Shown here piece after piece: positions 8,598 through 16,244 of a stretch of 43,014 nt of DNA. Numbering within the stretch: the stretch's first letter is position 1; each line of letters begins with the position of its first letter. The notes under the pieces were generated by a model, which saw nothing but the letters and a program-made list of their open reading frames with translations, did no database searches and was not told the origin of the DNA. The DNA is taken from positions 186,325 through 229,338 of the forward strand of contig JACAAZ010000008.1 in assembly GCA_013376995.1 (NCBI GenBank), written 5' to 3'. A program made the translations under genes and the position numbers. This DNA is from Bacteroidota bacterium (GTDB lineage Bacteria > Bacteroidota > Bacteroidia > Bacteroidales > UBA4417).

Positions 8598-9734
8598 ATG
8601 AAAACCATACTCTCTTTAAAGGCTATATTATTAATTGTAGCCTGTTTATCTTTAAGTACTTCTTTTGCCACGAAGCACGTTATTGATGTACAGAATTATT
8701 CATTCAGTCCTGCCAGCATTACAGATGTAGTGGTTGGAGATACCATGCGCTGGGTATGGGTTTCGGGATCACATACCACAACTTCAACTACCATCCCGGC
8801 ATCTGCAGCAACATGGGATCACCCAATCAATAGCTCAAATACTTCGTTTGAATACAAGGTAACTGTAGCAGGTACATATAATTACAAATGCACGCCGCAT
8901 GCTGCAATGGGAATGGTAGGTTCATTCATTGCAACCGGAGCCACTCCAACATTGACCGTTTTGCCTGCTAACAGGAATGTACCCGCGACTGCCGGGACAA
9001 CTACCTTTGCTGTTACTTCCAACTCAAGCTGGACAACAAGCAGCAATTCTGCATGGTGCAGTGTAAATGCTGCAGGTTCCGGGAACGGGACGATAACAGC
9101 AGTTTATTCAGCAAATCCGACTGTTACTCAGCGAATGGCATCAATCACAGTAACTGTGGCAGGCCTTACACCGATAGTTGTTACTGTAACCCAGGCCGGT
9201 GTCGCTCCCACAATCAGCATTGACCCGATTGTTCAAAGTGTAAGTTACCTTGCAGGAACAACGAGTTTCAATGTTATTTCCAATACAGCATGGACAACAT
9301 CCTGCGATAGGGATTGGTGTTCTGCTACGCCCTCAGGAAGCGGAAACGGATCCATCATCGCTACCTATTCTGAGAACCCTGACTATACAGTAAGAAGTGC
9401 AACAATTACGGTTACCGGAACGGGGCTTGATCCTGTTACTCTAACAGTAACCCAGGATATGTCGCATGTATCTGTGACAGAAAACCCTTCAAAATCCCTC
9501 ACTGTATTCCCAAATCCTTCAAAGGGACATTTAACAGTATCACCAGGAAATAACAGGACTCTCCCGGTTGAAATTTCCATTCTGAATACCCTTGGTATTG
9601 AGGTTTACAAGCAACAAGTAACTGACAGGACAAACCTGGAATTAAACCTTTCGTCATATGACCGGGGTACCTATTTTGTCAAGCTAACATCTGTTGAAGG
9701 AAGCACGGTTTCGAAGCTATTGCTTATAAACTAA
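8598..9734 (+). CDS. cupredoxin - BACON - BACON - T9SS sorting domain surface protein
   Basis: A 378-residue exported protein. After a signal peptide (about 1-24) comes a cupredoxin domain (about 26-112) with likely copper ligands His59 (SGSHTTTS), Cys98, His101 and Met104/Met106 (YKCTPHAAMGM). Two BACON-type beta domains follow (about 115-200 and 205-290), each with a W-C pair (SAWCSV, RDWCSA) and a closing VTVTQ. A T9SS type A C-terminal sorting domain (about 298-378) begins at LTVFPNPSKG and ends in SKLLLIN. It should therefore be exported by type IX secretion and attached to the cell surface or released. BACON domains are usually linked to carbohydrate or surface contact. The combination suggests a surface-exposed copper or electron-transfer protein; this role is inference. 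Confidence 0.88.
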   Translation: MKTILSLKAILLIVACLSLSTSFATKHVIDVQNYSFSPASITDVVVGDTMRWVWVSGSHTTTSTTIPASAATWDHPINSSNTSFEYKVTVAGTYNYKCTPHAAMGMVGSFIATGATPTLTVLPANRNVPATAGTTTFAVTSNSSWTTSSNSAWCSVNAAGSGNGTITAVYSANPTVTQRMASITVTVAGLTPIVVTVTQAGVAPTISIDPIVQSVSYLAGTTSFNVISNTAWTTSCDRDWCSATPSGSGNGSIIATYSENPDYTVRSATITVTGTGLDPVTLTVTQDMSHVSVTENPSKSLTVFPNPSKGHLTVSPGNNRTLPVEISILNTLGIEVYKQQVTDRTNLELNLSSYDRGTYFVKLTSVEGSTVSKLLLIN

Positions 9735-9762
9735 TTCCCGTCATGGTTAAGAAAAGCACTTT

Positions 9763-9796
9763 GGCTGTTGTTTCACACAACAGCCATTTTCTTTTT
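9763..9796 (+). terminator. intrinsic terminator of the cupredoxin cluster
   Basis: GGCTGTTG (9763-9770) and CAACAGCC (9778-9785) form a perfect 8 bp stem with a 7 base loop, followed by ATTTTCTTTTT. It lies 28 bases after the stop at 9734 and is a textbook Rho-independent structure. Confidence 0.85.
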
Positions 9797-9855
9797 AAAG
9801 TACCTTTATGCCAGTAATTCCATCATTAACTCAATCATTCACAGACACAAAAAAT

Positions 9856-10665
9856 ATGAAAACCTCCGTCTTTTTCCCACTTTTCCTTTTTGCAATTTTA
9901 CTTACAGCAAAACAGGCATCCTCCCAAAACAAAACGGATGTCAAACCGAATGACCGCTTGCTTTCAGCTGTTTCATGGTATCAAAATTCCGGAGAGATGG
10001 AAGCCTTGTACTACCAGGGATTCAACATCGCGCATGAAAGAGTGGCCAAAGCCTTGTTAACTCATAAATCCGGGAAACCTTTGGCTGTTGTTGTCGACAT
10101 TGATGAAACAATGCTTGATAACAGCCCTTATGAAACTTCTCTCATCCAACAGGGGGAAGACAAGAATGGCTGGAAGAAATGGACTGAGAAAGCTGCCGCA
10201 AAGCCATTGCCCGGCGCGCTTGAATTTGCCAGTTATGCTCAAAGCAAAAAGGTAGATGTTTTTTATATTACAAACCGGGATAATACTGAACGTAAATCAA
10301 CCCTGGCGAACCTGGTTTCGGCAGGTTTTCCCTATGCTACCGAAGATCACCTCTTGACCAGGGGGGATACTGCATTTTCAATGGGCAATACCAGTTCAAA
10401 AGAAGGCAGGAGAACCAAAGTGTCACAAACCCATGAGATAGTTGTTCTTCTTGGAGATAACCTTAACGATTTCTCCAACGTATTTGAAAACAGGCACGAG
10501 AATAACGGAAAAGCGGCAGTTCAGCAGAATATGGAAGCGTTTGGAAAGAAATTTATTATTCTTCCGAATCCAATGTATGGAGCCTGGGAAAAGCCTGTAT
10601 ATGATTATAAGGAAGGTATTAGTGAGGAAAAAAAGGCTGAATTGATGAGAGAGAAGCTTAAGTAG
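9856..10665 (+). CDS. exported acid phosphatase, HAD class IIIB (e(P4)-like)
   Basis: A 269-residue HAD-superfamily phosphatase of the 5'-nucleotidase e(P4)/class B-C acid phosphatase group. The catalytic motif VVDIDETMLDNSPY gives nucleophile D81 and general acid D83, with T85. Motif IV is visible as LLGDNLNDF, and RDNTERKSTLANL corresponds to the family's middle motif. The ATG at 9856 begins a good signal peptide ending in ASSQ; an upstream in-frame ATG at 9808 adds 16 residues and overlaps no better signal. Unlike Haemophilus e(P4) there is no lipobox Cys, so the product is probably soluble in the periplasm. It should hydrolyse phosphomonoesters such as nucleoside monophosphates. It is monocistronic by appearance and isolated by the terminator upstream. 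Confidence 0.9.
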   Translation: MKTSVFFPLFLFAILLTAKQASSQNKTDVKPNDRLLSAVSWYQNSGEMEALYYQGFNIAHERVAKALLTHKSGKPLAVVVDIDETMLDNSPYETSLIQQGEDKNGWKKWTEKAAAKPLPGALEFASYAQSKKVDVFYITNRDNTERKSTLANLVSAGFPYATEDHLLTRGDTAFSMGNTSSKEGRRTKVSQTHEIVVLLGDNLNDFSNVFENRHENNGKAAVQQNMEAFGKKFIILPNPMYGAWEKPVYDYKEGISEEKKAELMREKLK

Positions 10666-10707
10666 CTTAGTTGAGGGCGGGAGGGCCGGAGAGAAGACAA
10701 AAGACAA

Positions 10708-10722
10708 TCCGCCTAAGGCGGA
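10708..10722. repeat. short palindromic repeat (TCCGCC-TAA-GGCGGA)
   Basis: A perfect 6 bp inverted repeat in the purine-rich gap between the convergent phosphatase and acyltransferase genes. Member of the CCGCC-NNN-GGCGG family listed at 9-23. Confidence 0.65.
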
Positions 10723-10889
10723 AAAAAGATAAAAGATGATGTCTGGCAGGTGGCAGAGCCGAAGGCTTCTCTTCAGGAGAGGCAGGAAGTAGTTTGCAGA
10801 TTCGATAAATAGAAACTGAATCTTAAGATTTCTCAAGATTGCTTATTGCAAGTGGTTAATATCAGAATCTTCGGGACAATTCAATCTCT

Positions 10890-12017
10890 TCAATATAACC
10901 CTCTGCCTCCCGTGAGGAATGCGTATACTCCGGGTAAAAGTTTCCTGAGAATTGCTCCGATTGTTATGGCGAATGTAATTATTGCCATGGGCAGGAACAG
11001 GAAAGCCAGGAACTGTGAGCCGGGGAGTGGTTTCAGCAGTTTCAGTGCAGGATCGATAAGGTAAGCAACCATTGGGGCATGCGTCGCATAAATCATAAAG
11101 GCAAAAGCACTTAGCCACACAAACCAGCGCCTGGCCATAAACCATCTCACAACACCATTCAATCCGTACCAACAGCCTATAAGCCCGCTAAGAACCGTTA
11201 TTTTATGCAGGATTGACAGAACAGGGAAAATCCATTTACCTAAGTAAGGCTGACCAATGAAAGCAAGCACCGTCTTGATTGTGGCTACCCCAAGAAATAT
11301 TACAAGCCACCAGCGGGGTTTGAACCAGGCTGAAGGTTGATCAATTGAGAAATCAGTTTTTTGTATCCAAACTCCAAGGGAGAAAAACAGTAATCCTTCT
11401 CCTTCAAATAACACAAAGCCCATTGTTCCCATCCACATCAAAAAGGCAACTGAGAAAAACACCCATCTCCACACAGGATGGGTAACGCACCAACGTATGC
11501 CCGGATAGGCAAGGTTATAAATAAGCAAAACGCGTATAAACCATAACTGGTAAGGAACAGGCAGAAATATCCATTTGAACATGGTTTCATACCAATGGTA
11601 ATCATGAATCAACATGCGATGATCATCGATCTGGACAATATGTGAATCCCTGACCATGCTGCTGCCGACGGGAGAGATTTCCAGGAGGTAGGTAAGTAGT
11701 ATTCCAAGCGCACTCCATACCAGGTAAGGAAGGAGCAATGTGCGAAGCCTCTTTTTGATTCTTTCTTTGTAAGGTTTTTGGTCCTGGAGGGCAAAAAGGA
11801 ATCCGGATATGATGAAGAGCATGGGTATCCGGAAACGGAAAATCCCGTTTGCAAGGAAATATTCCGTGAAGGAGGTGAAATTCAGCGGTTCCCCCGGTAT
11901 TGTCCAGGGCTGCATATACCTGACTTCCAGGTTATATCCGTGAACAAATACCAGCAGGAACATGGACACGAACGACCAGAACCTGAATTTTTTGCTACTG
12001 AAGTCCGATAAGATCAT
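10890..12017 (-). CDS. acyltransferase family 3 membrane protein
   Basis: A 375-residue polytopic membrane protein with about ten hydrophobic helices. The early segment RFWSFVSMFLLVFVHGYN holds the conserved His of acyltransferase-3 proteins in its HGYN motif, and RIPMLFIISGFLFA is the family's second characteristic helix. Members transfer O-acyl groups from the cytoplasm to sugars or other envelope molecules (OafA/ExoZ type). The acceptor cannot be told from sequence. It stands alone on the minus strand, convergent with the phosphatase gene. A -7-like box lies just upstream (12037-12044). Confidence 0.87.
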   Translation of the reverse strand: MILSDFSSKKFRFWSFVSMFLLVFVHGYNLEVRYMQPWTIPGEPLNFTSFTEYFLANGIFRFRIPMLFIISGFLFALQDQKPYKERIKKRLRTLLLPYLVWSALGILLTYLLEISPVGSSMVRDSHIVQIDDHRMLIHDYHWYETMFKWIFLPVPYQLWFIRVLLIYNLAYPGIRWCVTHPVWRWVFFSVAFLMWMGTMGFVLFEGEGLLFFSLGVWIQKTDFSIDQPSAWFKPRWWLVIFLGVATIKTVLAFIGQPYLGKWIFPVLSILHKITVLSGLIGCWYGLNGVVRWFMARRWFVWLSAFAFMIYATHAPMVAYLIDPALKLLKPLPGSQFLAFLFLPMAIITFAITIGAILRKLLPGVYAFLTGGRGLY

Positions 12018-12036
12018 ATGCCAATATTGTGGATAT

Positions 12037-12044
12037 CAAATGTA
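12037..12044 (-). promoter_or_regulatory. possible -7 box of the acyltransferase gene
   Basis: TACATTTG on the minus strand matches TAnnTTTG. Transcription would begin near 12030, giving a leader of about 13 bases. No good -33 box is seen at the usual spacing. Confidence 0.35.
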
Positions 12045-12112
12045 CATTCAATGTTGAAGCAACCATAAATAAACTTAGAATAGCCGCTTAAGTTCGGAAA
12101 TTGGAACGCGGA

Positions 12113-12128
12113 TCCGTCAGCTGACGGA
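12113..12128. repeat. 16 bp perfect palindrome (TCCGTCAGCTGACGGA)
   Basis: It is followed by CGCAGATCC and a smaller palindrome CCACTCAGTGG (12136-12146). A related copy with neighbouring TCTGCGTCC lies at 32535-32550. The gap 12018-12344 contains only this, the promoter box and the tandem repeat at 12244. Confidence 0.65.
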
Positions 12129-12243
12129 CGCAGATCCACTCAGTGGCCGCGAATGAATGCGGAAATCAAATCAATCAAAATTACACGCTCCTCAAGAATT
12201 GCAAACTAGAGCTGTTTCCTGCAACCTACACTACCGCCTTCAC

Positions 12244-12292
12244 ACCTCCTACTTCACACTTCCTACCTCATACCTCCTACTTCATACTTCCC
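12244..12292. repeat. 14 bp pyrimidine-rich tandem repeat
   Basis: Three clear units of 14 bases (ACCTCCTACTTCAC, ACTTCCTACCTCAT, ACCTCCTACTTCAT) and a partial fourth. Low-complexity DNA at the 3' side of the GTPase gene. Reading frames here reflect the repeat, not a protein. Confidence 0.7.
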
Positions 12293-12344
12293 GCCAACTG
12301 CCGCAAATCACCCATCTCCCCATCCCCAGGTCTCCCCTTCTCAA

Positions 12345-14300
12345 CTACTGCAGCGCTTTCCTCGCCTTCAGAATATACTTTGCCGAATCAAGCGGGCTGA
12401 TCCCTTTGTAAGGCCGGATAACTCCCAACTCATCAGAACATAGTGCATAGCCATGAAAGTGGGTGGAGATACGGGCTTTACCCCCTGAACGTGAACTTAG
12501 TTTCACCGGGTAGTCAAGTGAGGATGCAACAGGTAAAAGACCCGTAAGGGTGAATCTTCCCTGCTCCATAGTGGGGCTATCGAAACTCCCCCGCATCTTC
12601 GTGATATCACTGGTAATATTTCCCAATAATTCTTCTGATGCCTGTATCCTGAAACTCACCAATGGTTCCAACAAGGTAGTGCCTGAATTCACAAGTCCAT
12701 CCATGATTCCCATTGGGGTAGCTATAACAAAATCTCCCGGCCGTGAGTGCATTTCATGATCTTCCCCTTCAATCAGGGTAATCCTGATATCCGTAACTTC
12801 CCAGCCTTTGATGCCTTGTTTTAGCGCGCCCTCTATTGTGCGTTCCACTTCATTCTGGTATTTCTGTAATACATCATTAACCCCTATAATACTGGAATAT
12901 TGCACTCCGCTGCCTCTTTCAGCGGGTTCAATTCGGAACTTAAGGATTGCCCAGCAAGGTTTTGGCATCCAGTACCTAACAAAACCCTCTGCAATAGTTG
13001 AAGGGGTCTCCTTATAAATAACAGTCGGATTTTCGAAAACAGCTTCGATGGAAAAGCGATCCAATATAATTTGCTGGATCACTTCCATTTGGATCCAGCC
13101 CATCATTTTGAGTTGTAATTCTGCTTCTTCCCTGAACCATTCAAATTCGAGTGCGGGGTCTTCTTCAGCAAGTTCCTGCAGTGCTGCTGCCAGGGCAGGA
13201 TATTCCTTTTCATTCCTGGCTTTTACCTGGACAACCAGCAAGGGTTGCTGAATTTTGACTGGCGGGGCAACTTCAGTTTCCTGTCCAAGGATATCACCGA
13301 TTCTCGCCGAAGACAATCCACAAATACCAGCAATTTCCCCGGCTTCCGCAACAGGTATTTCTTCAACTTTACCGGGAACAAGCTTCCTGAGTTGGGTAAC
13401 TTTCTCTTCAACCTGCCTTGAAGCATTTCGCACAAGATCCCTTGTGGCAAGCTTTCCCTGGAGCACCTTAACAAGCGACACCTTTCCCATGATTTTATCA
13501 TGCGATATTCCAAAAACGAATGCTGACAACGGATTATGGCTATTTCCCCCAGGTGAGGGCAGGTATTTGATCACCGCATCCAGCAATTCATCTATCCCAA
13601 GTTCATATTTGGCGGACCCTGACAATACGGGTGTAATCTCACAGGATTTTACAAGGATTGAAAGTTGCTCGTCCAGTTCCGTGAATGTTAACTTTTCTCC
13701 CTCGAGGTACTTTTCGAGGAATGACTCGTTTGTTTCGGCAATGCGTTCCACAATGGATTCATCCATCTTTCCCTCATTCCACAATTCCGTGATCGTCACT
13801 CCAGGACTACCTTCTTCACTGCAATTCTGGAGGCCAAGTGGGTTCAATCTTAATTCTGACCTGATCTCCTTCAGCACTCTTTCCAGGTCTGCTCCTACCC
13901 TGTCTATTTTGTTAATGAATAGTATGACAGGAATATGTGCTTTTTTCAGTGCCAGCCAGAGAGCCTCAGTATGAGCCTGAACCCCTTCGGCAGCAGATAT
14001 CACAAGAACAGCTCCATTGATTACCCGGAGGATTCGCTCCACATCAGCTGAAAAATCCACGTGGCCGGGGGTATCCACAAGATTGATCCGGGTATCTTTC
14101 CAAAGAAATGAGGTAAGTGCAGATCGTACCGATATCCCTCTTTCTTTTTCCACTTTCAGGGAATCCGTCTGGGTAGTGCCTTCATCAACACTTCCAGCCT
14201 TTTTAATCATACCGCCAAGCCACAACATCTGTTCAGTAATGCTGGTCTTCCCGGCATCTGCATGGGCAAGGATGGCAATGTTTCGTAGGGCCCGGGTCAT
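12345..14300 (-). CDS. TetM/EF-G-like translation-factor GTPase
   Basis: A 651-residue GTPase of the EF-G/ribosomal-protection superfamily. The P-loop is AHADAGKTS (12-20), G3 is DTPGHVDF (76-83) and G4 is NKID (130-133). The whole length, domain order and ending (GYALC... then IRPYKGISPLDSAKYIL) align with TetM-type proteins rather than with EF-G of about 700 residues. In TetM the tip of domain IV carries a YSPVSTP loop that reaches tetracycline's site; here the corresponding region is HEMHSRPGDFVIATP and lacks the Tyr-Ser-Pro. It may be a true ribosomal-protection protein of a divergent type or a housekeeping translation factor. Resistance should not be assumed. It stands alone, with no Tet leader peptide or conjugation genes nearby. 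Confidence 0.88.
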   Translation of the reverse strand: MTRALRNIAILAHADAGKTSITEQMLWLGGMIKKAGSVDEGTTQTDSLKVEKERGISVRSALTSFLWKDTRINLVDTPGHVDFSADVERILRVINGAVLVISAAEGVQAHTEALWLALKKAHIPVILFINKIDRVGADLERVLKEIRSELRLNPLGLQNCSEEGSPGVTITELWNEGKMDESIVERIAETNESFLEKYLEGEKLTFTELDEQLSILVKSCEITPVLSGSAKYELGIDELLDAVIKYLPSPGGNSHNPLSAFVFGISHDKIMGKVSLVKVLQGKLATRDLVRNASRQVEEKVTQLRKLVPGKVEEIPVAEAGEIAGICGLSSARIGDILGQETEVAPPVKIQQPLLVVQVKARNEKEYPALAAALQELAEEDPALEFEWFREEAELQLKMMGWIQMEVIQQIILDRFSIEAVFENPTVIYKETPSTIAEGFVRYWMPKPCWAILKFRIEPAERGSGVQYSSIIGVNDVLQKYQNEVERTIEGALKQGIKGWEVTDIRITLIEGEDHEMHSRPGDFVIATPMGIMDGLVNSGTTLLEPLVSFRIQASEELLGNITSDITKMRGSFDSPTMEQGRFTLTGLLPVASSLDYPVKLSSRSGGKARISTHFHGYALCSDELGVIRPYKGISPLDSAKYILKARKALQ

Positions 14301-14377
14301 AAATAACTTTTGAGCAGCGAACTTATGAATTTTTAGATTGGGGAAGAAAGTTCTTTGGTTGAATTATGCCCCTCTTA

Positions 14378-14660
14378 CCCCTCCCCAGCCCTCCCCAAAG
14401 GGGAGGGAGCAATTTCCTCATTAAATCCTAATTCTGGCAAAGAACGTGGATTTCCAAAAAAGCCCCCCCTCTCCCCCCGGGAGAAGGCCGGGGTGAGGGC
14501 TCAATCCCTGAACTCAGCCCAATTCCAGAAAAAGTCCCCTCCCCAGCCCTCCCCAATGGGGAGGGCGCAATTTCCTCATTAAATCCTAATTCTGGCAAAG
14601 AACGTGGATTTCCAAAAAAGCCCCCCCCCTCTCCCCCCGGGAGAGGGCCGGGGTGAGGGC
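14378..14660. repeat. direct duplication of a 123-125 bp intergenic element
   Basis: Copy 1 is 14378-14500 and copy 2 is 14536-14660, offset by 158 bases. They differ by three substitutions and a two-base change in a C run. Each copy holds two G/C hairpins: CCCTCCCC/GGGGAGGG, and CCCTCTCCC/GGGAGAGGG (perfect in copy 2). Short reading frames across this element give the familiar spurious PSPGGRGG-like peptides and are not genes. Within the 14301-14881 gap the remaining sequence holds the operator-like site at 14685-14711 and leader DNA of the sugar porter gene. Confidence 0.9.
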
Positions 14661-14684
14661 CTCGTTTTCTAATCCACCCCGTCT

Positions 14685-14711
14685 TGCAATCGTTTGTGCA
14701 AACGTTTGCGT
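14685..14711. promoter_or_regulatory. tandem LacI-family-like operators upstream of the fructan locus
   Basis: GCAAACGTTTGC (14698-14709) is a perfect 12 bp palindrome with the central CG of LacI/PurR-family sites. A second, overlapping site GCAATCGTTTGT (14686-14697) matches it at 10 of 12 bases, with centres 12 bases apart. They lie about 170-195 bases before the sugar porter start. No LacI-type repressor gene is in the window, so the binding protein is unknown. Confidence 0.45.
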
Positions 14712-14881
14712 AAAAGTCCATGATTCAATTTTGATAGTTATGTAACATATCTGATAGTGGTTGATTTTTCTTGCCAAACAGGTAACATGATCGATGAATC
14801 CTGTTACATCCTTGCTATACCGGGCAGTTAAATAGATAGTAATATTGTGTTGCAAACTCACTATTATACACGGAAATTCTT

Positions 14882-16222
14882 ATGAAAAACAACAAAGTTA
14901 CTTTCCAGGCAATCTGTATAGCAATCGGGGGATTCCTGTTCGGCTACGATATCGCTGTTATATCAGGAACCACAGCAGCATTGGAAACCTTGTTCCAATT
15001 ATCGAAATTCGAATTGGGATTCACAGTAGCCATTGCCTTGATTGGTACTATAATAGGTACAACGGTTATTGGCAAACCTGCAGATAAATTCGGGAGGAAA
15101 AATGTACTACAGGTTATGGCTGCTATTTTCGCCATTGCAGCACTTGGAAGTGCATTATCCATGAATTGGCCCATGCTGCTTTTCTTCCGTTTCGTCCAGG
15201 GAATGGTAGTCGGCGGAGTTTCTGTTGTCGTACCCATGTATATAGCTGAAATTTCTCCGGCTAAGATGCGCGGGCAGCTGGTCGCGCTGAACCAGTTCAA
15301 CGTGGTTACAGCCATCTTTTCAGCATTCCTTGTAAATTACTTTATAGCAAAAGCCATTGATCCCTCAGCCTGGCGCTGGATGATCAGCGTTGAAATAATA
15401 CCTGCATTGTTGTTTTTACTCCTTTTGTTCCGTGTAGTTCCAAGTCCACGCTTGTTAGTAATAAAAGGCAAAGCAGATGAGGCCATCGCTGTTTTCAAAA
15501 AGCTTGGGTTCGAAAGCCCGGAAAAAGAGGTAAAGTCTATTCAGGAGTCGATATCTGCAACGGTTACAGGAGAAAATGTTAAGCTGTTTTCAAAAGCCAA
15601 TTCGTTCCCTGTTGTGACAACCATCCTGATAGCCATGTTCAACCAGTTGGCCGGGATCAATGCCATCATTTATTACGCTCCACGTATATTCGAAATGACA
15701 GGCCTGGGACAAAATGCAGCATTACTCCAATCCATTTCCATTGGTGGAACAAACCTGTTATTTACATTTGTTGCACTATTCATGATCGACCGTTATGGCA
15801 GGCGTACCTTGCTGATTATCGGTTCTGTCGGGATGGTGGTTTTCCTGAGCCTGATAGCCCGGGCTTTTTTCCTGAATTCATTTGATGGCTATTCCGTGAT
15901 GCTTTATCTCATTGGATTTGTGGCTTTCTTTGCCTTTTCACAGGGAGCTGTCCTCTGGGTTTTCATTTCAGAGATCTTCCCGAATAATGTACGTGCCAAA
16001 GGACAAGCCCTGGGTAGTTTCACCCACTGGGTCATGGCTGCCATCGTGAGCTGGTCGTTCCCGATTGTGACAAACATGCCGGCTATAGGCGGAGGGTATT
16101 CCTTTGCATTCTTTGCTTTGATGATGTTGCTTCACTTCTTCTTTGCCTGGAAAGTGATCCCCGAAACAAAGGGCAAATCACTGGAAGATATCCAGGCAGA
16201 ACTTGCAGCACGCAGAAAATAA
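14882..16222 (+). CDS. MFS sugar porter, probable fructose importer
   Basis: A 446-residue inner-membrane transporter of the major facilitator sugar porter family with about 12 hydrophobic helices. Family signatures are visible: GGFLFGYDIAVISG at the start, the loop motif ADKFGRKN, PMYIAEISPAKMRG, QLAGINAIIYYAP in helix 7, DRYGRR in the second half and PETKGKSLEDI at the C-terminus. It is the first gene of the fructan locus, 22 bases before the fructokinase gene, the same pairing as the permease and fructokinase of the B. thetaiotaomicron levan locus. It should carry fructose released in the periplasm into the cytoplasm, probably with protons. Specificity is inferred from context. Confidence 0.92.
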   Translation: MKNNKVTFQAICIAIGGFLFGYDIAVISGTTAALETLFQLSKFELGFTVAIALIGTIIGTTVIGKPADKFGRKNVLQVMAAIFAIAALGSALSMNWPMLLFFRFVQGMVVGGVSVVVPMYIAEISPAKMRGQLVALNQFNVVTAIFSAFLVNYFIAKAIDPSAWRWMISVEIIPALLFLLLLFRVVPSPRLLVIKGKADEAIAVFKKLGFESPEKEVKSIQESISATVTGENVKLFSKANSFPVVTTILIAMFNQLAGINAIIYYAPRIFEMTGLGQNAALLQSISIGGTNLLFTFVALFMIDRYGRRTLLIIGSVGMVVFLSLIARAFFLNSFDGYSVMLYLIGFVAFFAFSQGAVLWVFISEIFPNNVRAKGQALGSFTHWVMAAIVSWSFPIVTNMPAIGGGYSFAFFALMMLLHFFFAWKVIPETKGKSLEDIQAELAARRK

Positions 16223-16244
16223 CCAACGATAAAAGAAATTGACC

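Noticed and set aside
12143-12411. two overlapping small reading frames with Pro/Thr/Ser-rich peptides
   Set aside because: Their composition comes from the 14 bp pyrimidine tandem repeat and they run into the GTPase gene on the other strand.
13255-13974. 239-codon frame opposite the TetM-like gene
   Set aside because: It is antisense within a conserved GTPase and is rich in Ser, as expected of a shadow frame.
12345-14300. calling the GTPase a tetracycline-resistance gene
   Set aside because: The drug-site loop differs from TetM and there is no mobile context, so only the broader family is supported.
14355-14861. small frames giving PHPGPLPGGEG or ALSRGERGG-like peptides
   Set aside because: They are translations of the duplicated hairpin element and appear on both strands; this is a well-known spurious pattern.
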